Assembly (NCBI GenBank): GCA_905221605.1
Contig: CAJNDS010002341.1
Span: 104,083 to 168,082 of the forward strand
DNA: 64,000 bases
Origin: Symbiodinium natans
Lineage: Eukaryota; Sar; Dinophyceae; Suessiales; Symbiodiniaceae
Direction of reading: 5' to 3'
The position numbers were made by a program, and so were the translations under genes. Under the pieces are notes generated by a model, which was not told where the DNA came from, did not search any database, and saw only the letters and a program-made list of their open reading frames with translations. Shown piece after piece: positions 31,201-43,801 of the stretch. Numbering within the stretch: the stretch's first letter is position 1; each line of letters opens with the position of its first letter.

Positions 31201-34200
31201 TTAGAAACGGACATGCTCTTCTTAAACACGTGTAGTGTAGTGTAGTGTAGTGTAGTGTAGTGTAGTGTAGTGTAGTGTAGTGTAGTGTAGAGAACCCTGG
31301 ATTTCCAGGACATCTCAGACAGGCAGGGTCGGCATGTCCAACGAGAAGGGGATTTCCGTACTCGCAAAGGCAAAGCTACACTACCTTACCACGACGCTGA
31401 TGCTGAATTGCTTTAGCAGGAAAGGGGCAAGCATAACCTAACATCAAAGCGCTCCAGAGCTAACTGAGCCAAAAACAGCATGTGCTCTTGGGTGGACCAG
31501 AACTAAGCTACAGCCTGGAACCCCAAGCCTGTGTCTTGATGAGCCGGTAACCCGGTGGCACCATCTGCGGGTCAGGACAGCGAAGCTCGCAAAGCCTTCG
31601 CGGCTTGGGGCTTGCAGGGCTTTGATCATGCTCCTGCACCACACAAAAAGCATTGTCTTGACAGCCTTGGCAAGATTAACACTAGATTCAGGCCAAGCAA
31701 CGGCGTCTTGTGGGGAATGGGTGCTTGGAAGCGATCCTTGGCGTTTCCAGGGCTATACTGCGACAGCGCAAGACAATTCCAAGAGTCCAGGCGGGCGCAA
31801 AAAGGCAAAGTTTACTTGTGCGCGCTTGTGCCATGGCGCGGTGTTCCCCACTGGGCAGACTGCTTCCACCACCTCTCCCACAAATGGAGGTCGGCAGCCA
31901 ATGAGACATGCCTGACGACAGCAGACGGAACGAGACGGCCCCACGTGTCTTTTGGCGGCAAGGACAGCCTATCATCTATCCACTGACAGTCTATTTTTGC
32001 GCACGGAGTGCAGTCATCTTCAACAGGGACCTGTGTCATGGCCGAGGCGTGTTCAAGTGGCTTCGCGGCTGAGCTGTGAAGCATTGTGAAGCGGAAGGCT
32101 TCCGTTGCGTTGTTGAGTGTCCTTTGTTGCAGTTCACTTGCGACTGCCACCTCGCCTGTCCAGGGCCCAATGCCGCACATCCCGAAGCATCGATTTCGAA
32201 GCCTCGCATTCAATCTGAACGTCTTCTGATGTCTCGGCAACGAAGTCTGGGATGCAAAGTTGCAGGCAGCCAACCTTCTCCAGATTCCAGCTGCCACTCT
32301 CCGCGGGCAGGAGGCAATGCCGGAAGGCGCACCTGAGTGGGAGCACTGGTTGCACAAGCCTGCGATCACACTTGCTAGGACATACGACGTGCATAGGACA
32401 TGTCGGAGAAGCCCGCCTGAAAATCCATGCCGTACGCTTGCAGCGGCACGCAGGGCTCGAGTCGGCTGCAGCCAGACATCATGAGCCTTTCCGTTGAAAC
32501 TCCCCAGAATTATCAAAAAGCTTCTAGAGTGCCGCTCCTGCTGCTCTACAATGCGTGTGATGGGCAGAGATGTGCCAACGGAGCTGCATTGCACGAACAG
32601 CCAAACCATGCAGCTAACTGCTAACTGGCATTCCCATTCTGGCCTTGCCACACCGCACTGCTGCCCCTAGCATCCGCATTCGTCAACTCACATCACAGCA
32701 TCGCTGCCAATCCCAGGCGAAGTTCTTAAAAACATGCAGGTGCTGCCCTGCTGGGAGGAAGTAATGCACAAGAGACCTGGCACGCGAAACGCGAATCTGT
32801 TGCAGTAGAAGCCATGACACATCTACGCGACAATGCGAATATAGCACCATGATACACCCCTACAAGCTCGTATCAGGTTTCCGTTGCGGCCTGCGCGGTG
32901 CCCGCATAGCCGGGGTTGCAAACCCACCCGCTGCTGTCTTGGCTGCTGCCTCCTCGCGCTTGCTGAAGTAGCTCAATGTGTGCTTGGCGGGTAAAAACAA
33001 GGATTGCCTTCCGTTTAGGTATCTGCTAGGTCCTTCAGGATTTCGTCCATATGCCGGCTCCTCCTCCAGCGTGGGCTCTGGGCACCACAGACCTTAAGCA
33101 AGAAGAGATCCATTCTCGACAGCTCCATTCATTTCCAGCCACCATGCCTATGTTTTGGGCCTTAGCACGGGTCTTCGCGTTGCCCCTGGGGTGCAGACTA
33201 CACACCGGCGGAGTCCAGACCAATCCTGGCCGATGCTGTGATATTGTTGACTAGGAGGAGAACCAGGAATGACGAGCGTCCGAAGAACGAACGCCAGAAG
33301 CAAAACATGCGTCCACTTGCAGTCCGATGAAGCTGGAAGCATCTATCGTATGTTACCGTAAGTTTTCTAAATTCTAAGTATTCGATAAGTATTCGGAGTC
33401 GCTGGCAGCTCCACAGGCCTCCCGTGGTATTGATGTTGTCCAGTGGGCAAGAAGCCGGAACAGGATTACCTCACTTCGCAGACAGCAGTCACTATGCCAC
33501 TAGCTCAAAGAGAACCATGCCCAACTGACGTGTGCACATGACCGAACTGCTCAGGACAACAACGCCACGGGTAGTTCTGTTTCGGATTGGCGTTCCCTGA
33601 ACCGACTCAAGGCTGCTGTGCCAAGTGTGCCCAACAGCTCGCTGCAGCAGCAGACACAAACAAAAAAGTGCACGAAACCTTCCGGGGAAAATGGCTAGCT
33701 GCACTGCCCAAGATTGGTCAAGGAGTTGGACATGCAGACCCAATGAAAGCTTCTGTCTGAATTACACGCAACTCGGCATGCAGAACTCACGGCACAAGGC
33801 CATACAAGGCCTACTTTGGGCCTACTTGCGATTCATGTAGCGGATCAAGAGCATGCCCCTTGCCCGACCTTCTAGTGGAGATCAAACTCGGAATGAGTTG
33901 GCAGAAGTGCATTTGCCCCCTTGCCCCGAAGCCCTCCCACCGATTGCTTACTTGCAGAGCCTCTAACGAGCCTCAAAATCAAGACGCCTGAAAGGTGCCA
34001 TTTAGCGAGGTCACCTGTGTAGAAAGGCAGCAGACATCCAATCTCGCAGCTTCCGCCTGGAGCAAGGGCGCCCCCAGTGCACGAAGAAGCGTTGTGGAGA
34101 CCTCACAGTGCAGGGCACGACTTCGTCACTTACTCCTAGCCTCTTGTGGCACCGATGCACCAAAAACAAATGCTCTTCCGGCCGCTGGGATCCGGACATG

Positions 34201-37200
34201 GGTCAACAACCGGAGGTTGGCAGGGCACGATTTCAGCAACCACCTCTGCGGAGACAACATCATGACCCTGTCTCTACAATCCCTGCTCTCCCTGCTCTCT
34301 CCCTGCTCTCCCTGCTCTCCCTCTCTCCCTCCCCCGGTGCGCCAGTCAGTGGAACTGAGGCACTCGAGAGGGGTATCGACATGACCCCTGACTCCCCCTC
34401 TCGAGTGCCTTCAACGGGCACGCGGCAAAAACGCGCACTCCTATCTGGCTGGATCAGCGCCCCCTAATTCAGACCGTCCACCCTTCGGCAGCCCCCCAAC
34501 CACTAGCCTAAACAACACAAACCGGTCGGGTGTCTCGTCAGCTGTCTGTACAGTACTTCCAGCTCTCATCTCTTTCTCTGTCTCTGTTTCTTTTTCGTAG
34601 GGGCTTGGACGAAAACCCTCTACAGCGTCTCCCTGGGATTGTGTCGCAGAAGTGGTCCCCACTAGCCGAGCACCCCAACACGCTACTGGCCCTTTGCTGC
34701 TAGACGGCAGGATATCGGGTACAACTATCCATAGCTCTTCCTTCTTGCTCACTTAGCCCCGAAAGGGGCCGCCCGAAGGCGTACGTCCACCGTGGACAGC
34801 TGCTCTCTTCCTTCCTTCCCGTGCGCCCGGAGGGGGCTCGTTACCGGTCCAGTGGGTGTGAACATAACGATTCCACCGTAGCTGGAGCTTTGCCAATCAC
34901 AACTAGGATGTGGGGGAGTGTATGGGACTGTGTATTCTCATGCCCTTCCTCCCAGGCAACTACACACAAACTGGAAGATCCTTGACCAGTGTCTCGACGT
35001 GTGGGAGCGCCATCTGGTGTGTAAGACGTGAGGTTTGGGAGTTTGGATGGCTCTCTCTTTCTTTCTTTGAAGGAGGTCTCTTCCTTCCTTCCTTCCTTCC
35101 TTCCTTCCTTCCTTCCTTCTTTCCTTCTTTCCTTCTTTCCTTCTTTCCTTCTTTCCTTCTTTCCTTCTTTCCTTCTTTCCTTCTTTCCTTCTTTCCTTCT
35201 TTCCTTCTTTCAGTCCTTCCTTCCTTTCCTTCCTGCGCACTTGGTCCGCGAAGGAACCGCCCCGAAGGGCGGAGAGACCTCTCTCTCGCTTTCTCTCATT
35301 CCGGCGGAAGCTCTCACTGAACAAGCAGGACTACGCTCTGAGCGCACCTTGCATCCGGAGAATGCTGCTTCAGCGAAACAGGCCGGACCTCACATGCCAA
35401 AAGTCACTGGCGACTTTCCGTGGCATGCTGCCGTGCTCAAAACTTGAGGCGCAGCTTCTGCAACGTCTGAGTTCACGATGTAATCATTTCTCATTCATGG
35501 CAGGCTGGCTGCATCACACTCTTAGTTTCTGGGCGCAAGGACCTTCTGCAGCATTGCCCAAGGCTGTGCCCGAGTAGGGGAGCTTTGTGCAACGGCGGTC
35601 AACGGTACCTCCAAATCAAGAAGAAACGCACATGACAAATGACTACAACAGTGACAGGCTGGCCGCGCCTATGTAGTCTCGGTCACAGCCATAGGTGCCG
35701 TTCCTGTGGAAGGAACATCAGCTTCTGTAGGTTCTGGAGACTGTCCGTGAGTGACTGCCCCCAAAGTTCTGACATGTTCTGACATACCTGACATACCTCT
35801 CGAAAGATGTGCCACATTCAAGGAAACAATGGAAAGCTGCTCTCAAGAGCCGTTCTTGCTGTAGGGGAAGATACAATGCACACAACGCAGGACAGAGCTG
35901 TCCCATGTCAGCTTCAAATTTTGAGGCGAGATTCTCGTGGCGCACAAAGCCTCGGATGTGATGCGGGAACTTCGATTCGCGGGCAGCTGCATGATGCATA
36001 TCTCGGGCCTGCATTCCCTCAACGTATTCGGATACCACCAACAAGGCGATGCAATGGAGCGGCTGGCCCAAAAATACTCATGGCAGGGCCCCAGCAGCTG
36101 GCCCAGTTCTACCAAGGGGCCGAGCGGAAGCACGGCTGGATCAGGGCACACCGCGAAGCTGCAGGCCCTGGATTGAATGGGAAAGCAGCTTCGAGAAATG
36201 CTGGCAATATGCTGAGCATGCAAGGCATGACGGGAGCTTGCTCTTCGGTTGGGTTTCGAAGGTTGGGTGTCATTTGACCAACTTCTGGATTTCACCTTTG
36301 CTTTAAGTATCTTGATGGATGTGGCAGCAGCAGCCCCCAGAAGTGCAGCAAGTCGTGCCATGAAGGGGGAGTGGAGGGTGGGGGGGGGGGGGGGTTACCG
36401 GGTGGCTACCAGGCGGTTATCAGGTGGCTGATAGTGATTCTTTGCGATTGAGCCAGGCATCGGCAGCACGAGCTCAAGCCCCTGAAGTGCGTCGGTGTTC
36501 ATCACCGGGCAGCTTGCCACGGTTGGCCTGGCCCATGGCGGCATGGCAGAAGCTGGAAAAGGATCGTCGAATTTAAGGTTTGCAGGTAGGATCTCTTCTG
36601 GCGACCCCAAGCGAGCTTCTGATCCAGCCAGGGTGCGATCCAGTGTAGGGCAAGATGCAGGAGATGTTACAGGAGCTACCTCGCGCAACATCTTGGCAAT
36701 CAGACCTCAGCATGGATTCTGCAAAGCTTGATCTGAACACTCTGCCAAAAAGAACATTGAGGCCAAGCTGAGCCAAGCTGCACGTTGAACGCGCAGAGGT
36801 CGACCATTGGAGCCTGGCTCTGCCCTTTCTTCACTCTCCCTCGCCCTCTCTCATGTGGAGGATCTTAGGATCTTCATTAGCCCCAGCTTTTGGTTTCAAC
36901 ATGTTCCAACGCTCCGTTGAAAGTCACTTGTACAGATAGGCGCCGAGCCAAGCAGTCCGACAGCGGCAAGCAGCCCGACAGAAGCAGCTGAGGAGTCCCG
37001 CCTGCATTTTGCGGCCGGGAACACGCAAAGCGCACGCAAACCCCGTACCCTGAACCAGCACGCCGGAAGGAATTCTCCAAGTGCCGCACATGGCTCTACG
37101 TCGAACTCCAAGTAGCAATCCTCTCGCACAATTCCGGCAAAACCATCATCACCTTAGCACCCAGAAGCGCAAACTCACTCACCTGCAGTTCTATGATCAA

Positions 37201-40200
37201 GAGGTCAGGTGCTTCAAATGGTTTTCGCTTGACCTCTTGTTTAGTTGGAAGAGGCGCGGTTTCTCGCTTGCGGTCTCTACGCAAAATGAACCACTCTGAG
37301 CCCATCATTGAGTGGGGCTTCTCTGACACGTTACGTAGCATGGGCATGAGCTTCGAGGCACGATGCTCGCTCACTCTTCTTCTTCTTCTTCGGGGCTTGA
37401 AGGGCGCCCCCCGCGCACAATGCGCGCCCAAGTCTCGTCCAGTCAGTGTGAAATGTCTACGCACGAGGAGGTCCCTCTCCACAAGAGCGAGCTCTCTCTC
37501 TCTCTCTCTCTCTCTCTCACGCACACAAGTCTGCTTGAGCCGGACTGCATTCCCAACCCGTCTCGTTGATCTTCCTACGATATCCAGTAGCTCTGGACTC
37601 CAGCTGCGAGCAGTCCTGGGCTGATCTGTACTGTTGCTGCGTCTTCTTTCTGCTCTTGCATTGAATTAGCACTGGTCCAAGCTCCAATAGCTGCCTGGGA
37701 ATAGCTGCTACAAAGCCTCCACCGAACAACTGGGCGGCATCAGGGTCGGCAGGAAATAAGGATCGCTGTTCACCGAAGGGCAGCTTGCCTGTCGTACTCC
37801 ATGCCAGACATATGCCCGTGACATGCGGCCAAGTATGCACCGAAAGCCAAAACATTCAAATGGCCTCGCCCGGGGTTCCAGTGTACGGGAACTTGCAGTT
37901 AACGTCGCATGACTCACCGGCCTGGACAATGACTGGCAATGAGCAGAGTCCCCTGAGTGCCCTACAGGCAGATCATCCCTAGATGCCTGTATATCCCTGT
38001 ATGTCCCTGTATATCCCTGTCGCAGTCTGATTGGACGTCCAGCTGCTGGGATGCCGCCGCTGCAATTGGAGGAGTCAAGCATGCAGGTATCCAGAGGCAA
38101 AGGTACGCAAGGCACCTGCCAGGGACGCATTCGCCCCTGCACTGCCAGCACCACGCAATATCACGCAATGTAGACATGGGATCTTGATCAAGCCTTGCCT
38201 TGCCGATGCACCCAGTGAGCTTTGAGACGACACTGCAGTTCACGATGCCTCCAGCAGACGTCCAAACACATGGAAGGCAAGGCACTGATACTACTGCGTT
38301 GCATCGTCAGTGCTGAGATCGCAGTCGGATTCCTGGGATCCTCAGGCCCGATCCTGATGTAGGATCTGGCAGCGTAGCGTCACCTGAAGCGTTATGAGGC
38401 ATCCGCGACGTTTTCGCAGCCACTCCCTTGAATGCCTACTCTGGAGGGCCTGCACAGAGTGTGAGCACTTGGCATATGCGACACCTTTCAAGTTCACCGC
38501 CTGCTTATGTGCAGTCAGCTGGCAAGAAATTGCAGGGACACCGACATGGTCGTCCTTGGATCCATGTGAAACGACTCCATCATTTTCGCTGCGCATCCGA
38601 GTCCGAAGATGCGAGCCGCAGACCCAACACCAGGTTCAGGGGCGATGGAGGCTGACATCGCTTACTGGGCCCATCCCATGTCATGCAAGCTGCTGCGCAG
38701 CGCCAGGACAGGTTGCCACCTTCAGCTCGCGGGCAGAACAGACAAGGACTAGGCCATGCGTTCGCACGCTACACGTGTGTCCATGAGTGTGATGACTCGG
38801 TTCTCTCTCGGCGAAGATATCAGAGACGAGCAAGTCTTTGCCCAGTGGCCTGTAACTTTGACATAGCCTCAGTGTTGTCGCGCACAACTCGTAGTGGGTA
38901 ATCATCACGGACCAGCACCCGAACCATGTTCTGATCAGGCAGTCTTCAACGTGACAGCCTGATGTGCCAACAGCCTGCGATCAAGAGCAGGCAAGCAGCC
39001 AGTTGGCATGGGATCCGGATCCGGACATGGGTCCTCGAACACACACACACACACACGAGGAAACAGAGACGTCTTGCTCCGAGCCCACTCTGGTTGATGG
39101 GTCTGTGTCGACCAGACTGGATCAGGCGAGCTGCTAAGGAGCAGATCGGCCATTCGTATGCCAAGGGCCTGCTCACAAGCTGCTCGACACGTTTGCCATT
39201 GACGCATTTGCTGTGCTTGTGCGAAGCGACTTGAGCAAACGGTCATGTCAAGTTACAGTCGTCTTGGCATTCAAAGCCAGTTCCAGCGATGAGGCGTAAC
39301 GCCTTCCTACTCAAAGAGCGATTGCCTGCCTGTTCGGATCTGTGTTGTTGACCTGGGCGAAAATCACCGAAAGATGCACAAAGAATGCAGGGATGCACAA
39401 AAAAAAGCAGGCTCTCTGGAACGTTTTCGACCTTTGGATGGTTCCCAAAGGTGCATGGGGGGGGGGGGCCATCCTTTGGATCTTGAAGGGAAGTGTGTTG
39501 ACAGTCATGACTGCCTTCGGGAGCTTGCGAACAGGGTCTTTTTGGTAAAGCTCGAGCTTCAACTTCTGGGTTTCGTGATAGGAGTCTCCATCGCTCCTCT
39601 TTGGGATTCTTGTTGAAGTTTCTTCACCACAAACTCGGAAGGAGACGGGGTGAGAGTGGCCTGAGGACAGGTGATGAGCGACGCACAACGAATCGAATGA
39701 GTCTGCCCAGTCCGAGTCCTTACGGTCAACGGTCGACCCACCAAGCAGTGAAAGCTGCAGCATACATTCATTCGTACGCAAATGCATGAGAGTCATGCAC
39801 GGCCAAAGCGAACAGCAAGGAAACAAGACACCGGGCGAACACAGCAAAACATGAAGGACCTGCCAAGACCGTTTTTTGCGGGCCGAAGTCCTAACACTTC
39901 CCAATCCTTGACTTTACAGGCCACGGCACAGGACAGCTTCCTCGACCCACAGTGCCGGAGTATGGCGCCAAACAGGTGACGGTGCCTGAGCGTCTCAAAA
40001 CTGGACTCTGCTGGCATTTTGTTCCAAGCACAGGTTGCACACGTGCTGGCAAAAGACATCAGGTTCTGCACAGACGAGGCACAACTGCTACCGGAAGGAA
40101 TGGAGAGGCACATGGAGGTGTCGTAGAAGCCTCACGGTTGGCAGGACTCGTGGCATCGCACCCGTTTGCAGCATCCGCCCAAGTCTTCAAGAAAGTCAAA

Positions 40201-43200
40201 AGAAAAGCTCTACGGACCCTCTGCACGGCTCTTCGTTCCAAGGGACAGGGCGGCTGAGTCCTGGGATCCGGAGCTCTACCTGAGCTCTCACCCTTTCGAA
40301 GCTTTCGAAGACCCAGCGCTCGAGAGAGAGAAGCAGATTCAAATCGTGGCATTTTTCTTCGCAATGTCGTCGCACTCAACAGGGTAAGCAGGCAAAGGGG
40401 GTGCTCTGAGGGCACCACATGGCACGATGAGCAAGCATCCGCTGAGCACAGTGGTCGTTATGCAACCATCCTCGTACCTGCAGCTGGAGTGAACTGAACC
40501 CGGCTAGACGCAAAGAGGGCTTCCATCAGTGTTGGAGCGGATCTGGGCATGAGCCACAAGTTGGCTTGCTTCTCTGCTCGCCCGTCTCTGCGTACCGGAT
40601 ACCCTTGAGCTAAAGTGGCTGACATCCAAGCCGCGTGTATGCGTTGGAGAGCATTGCTTATGAAAGCCATGCAGGAACCCCTACAACTATGACTATCCCC
40701 GAAGCCAGCTCCAAAGATACTACCGGATGCCACCAAGGCACGATGAGGTATCGCAGCTTTTCACAGCAGTCCCTGCATAGCCAGCAGCACACTCCCACCT
40801 CACAAAGACCGAGATGCATTGAAACACGCGGGACCCGGCGCGGGAGCTGACAAGTGGAGCAACTTTCAGGTCCACTCTGCGCTGTGTGCTGCCACGGCAC
40901 ACCCCGAACTCTGTGCCGAGCTTCCTGACAGCTGTTCAGACTTGTGTCTTCGAGTGTACAGACCCGTGCCGGCACTTGCACACCACAAAGGATTCAGTTT
41001 ATCCGTTGGGAAGGGCGCGGAAGGGTTTTCGTTGCGCTTTCTCCGCGTTCCGTGGGCGGACTGCGACATCAAGAACTGTCAGACAGATCGCTTCGCTTAA
41101 TTCCAGAAGAAAGTCTTCCCCAATGCCTTGTTCTTGAGAAAGGCACATGATAGCCTCTTGCTTCAGGACAGGATACTTCTTTTGGTGTCAAAGCTGTCAA
41201 GAGCCGAAACTTGGGCATACACACGTGTCGTACGTTTCCGGCATTCGGGTCAGTTTGAGCCTGCTGTGGATCAGCGCCTGGGCGGACTTTCAAGGGGAAC
41301 CCCAGGGTTGCCCCCGCCACCGAAGCTGCATCTCCAAGATTCCACAGGCAAACCATTTTTTTACGAGTTTTGCAGAAGCAGCTGAATACTAAACTCAAGC
41401 TTGCTCACTCCACTTACGGGGGTGCATGAGGTGCATGCTGCCGCGCACAATCTGGCGGAAGAAGCTGGTTCAGAGGCCAAGTTTCCGATATCCCGCTGGA
41501 GGATTGTCTGGATCAGGACAGGTCACCTTCCGACAGCTGAATATGCACTGTAAAGAAGAGCATCTTGTTCTTTCCAGAGTTTCAGAAGCGCGGCAAGGCA
41601 TGCAAACTCGGGCGCAATGTGCACGAAGGCTACTCAGCACTACTCTGCACTGTCTAGACAATTCCTCAAAAAATCTTCAGAGGATGCCCACGGTTTGGCC
41701 TCACAACTTGGCAGCGTGAACTGCAGCTCACGGCCGAATACCTCGGAGTGCGCAGAGCAGTTGAAGCTCATTCCCCAACGAGTGGCTAATCTGACGAGCT
41801 TCGATGTTGTCAGCGGCGCAGGTCGCAACCGTGCTGACACCCAGAAAATGTGGCCTGAGCGGGGCACTTGCTGTTGCAGAAGCCCTTGCGCTCGGGCATG
41901 CTTTGCCGGCTTTGCCGGCTTTGCCCCCCCCCCCACGTAAGGTGCGGCCGGGGAGCGCCCTGCAACTCAATGTGCATGTGTCCCCGTAGCCCATGTTCAC
42001 ACAGGCGTCTCCATCCTTGCGGTTGCAAGTTCTAGTTTCGGCTGCTTTATCCGGCAACGAACACAGACAAGACAACTGAAATCCACGCAAAATCAAATGA
42101 AACTCCAACACATAAACATAAGCGTGTCCAGTTTACCCTGAGCTGATATTCGAAACTCTGCAAGACATGCGGCCACCACACAGCTGGTCATGTTCAGGTC
42201 GGCACACCTCAGAAAAAGAGCGCGCAGCAGAGCATGTAGCCCATTGCGTGCGCAAGTTGCATGGTAGCACACGGGTGTTTTAGTATGTTGACGGTAGCTG
42301 CCCCGTAGCACACTAGCACGTCTTTGTCATCGTACAAGTTCAGAAGGCCTCATCGGAGGGATACCCCCAAATTACACATCCCTTCAACGTCCGGAAAGAA
42401 TGCCGCTATGCGCTGCTCGCTGGAGTGGCGTCGAAAGTGGCTTTGTGCAGACTGGGCTCGGCTGAAGCTCCTCACAGCCCCCAAAGTCCAACTTCCACTC
42501 GCATGCAATGTTGGTGGTGCAGTTCACCTCGCAGTCGAGCTATTCAGGAACTTTGCAGCAGCTGTGCAACCAGACAAGGAACAATCGGCTTCACCCGACG
42601 CTCAGGTGGTCTCTGGCTAAGGGCCTACAGGCAAAGCAAGCTTTGTACAATATGTGCACCTCAGCTGGGCTGAGATATCCGACGTCGCACACCCACTCCT
42701 TGCGGACTGAATTCAACATGAGTCAGAACTTGCAATTGCGAATGTCAAGAATGATCCTTCGAGTCTGGCTGCCAGACGAAGCCAGGCCTGACAGAAGCAC
42801 AGCTAACACCACTCAAATCACTCAACCGTGTGCATCCATGTCACTATGTCAGTCTATGTGCCCTTTTGCATTCGCATGCCATATTGCTTTCCAAGGCACG
42901 GAACAGGATCTCCGACTGTTGGAGGGCACGCATGCGTGCAGTCAGGAAGCGTATACGCCGGCTCCTTCCAATCAGAATATATCGGTTACCACGGGCCAAA
43001 ATCTTAAGGAATTTACGTGTGCCCTGCGATCACCAGGCCGGCCCTCTCTGTAGACATGCTTTTGTTTTTTGCGGAGCGCTGCTCATGTCGAGACCCGCGT
43101 TCGCCAGCAAAGAAGGAAGCGCTGGGCCTGGCCCTCGCGGTTGTTGTCGATCGGGCACTGCGCCAGGCTCGGGATCCCATCGTAAGGAACCTCACACCCG

Positions 43201-43769
43201 GAGATTTCTACAGTGAATCTATAACAATCCTCGCTGTCCACCAAGGTTCCGGCATTGCAGTAGATCAGGCCCGTTGAGCCAGGCCTCAAGAAGAAGAAGA
43301 AATGGAAAATGAGAAGAACAAACTGATAGGAGCCACGAACCCGAATGCAGATACGCATTACGTACATGGCAGCCAAAAGAGACGCGGTGCACGACACGAG
43401 ATCCGAACTGAAGTGCATTATCCGCATCTTTTGCTCTCTCTGTCTCTCTCAATTATCTCTCCCTCTCTCATCTTATCTCTCTCCCGCTTATCACTTCTCT
43501 CTCCCTCATCTCTTCGTCTGAAACTCTCATCTCTCCTCTCTCTCATCTCTCTCCCTTTCGCATTCATTCTCGCTCGCTCTCTCTCTTTCTCTCCCATTCT
43601 CCCTCTCTTTCTCTTTCTCATTATCATTCTCTTTCTCTCTCCCTGTCTTTCTTTCTTTCATTGGGGCCAGAGGGCATTCTCTTTCTTATTTCGTTCTCTC
43701 TCTCTCTCTCTCTCTATCTTGTATTCTCTCTCGCTCTCTCTCTCACTCACTCACTCACTCACTCACGCA

Positions 43770-43801
<32 letters not shown>

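Larger units (their letters stand above)
34120..36080. other. Long intron-like region with simple repeats
   Basis: Holds a CCCTGCTCTCT array (34282-34330), a 16-bp perfect hairpin (34358-34410), GC hairpin repeat copies (34745-34850, 35235-35280), and a TTCC/TTCTTTCC array (35081-35232). No module exon was found from 34120 to about 36090, though minus-strand coding-like frames occur near 35720-36000. Confidence 0.5.
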
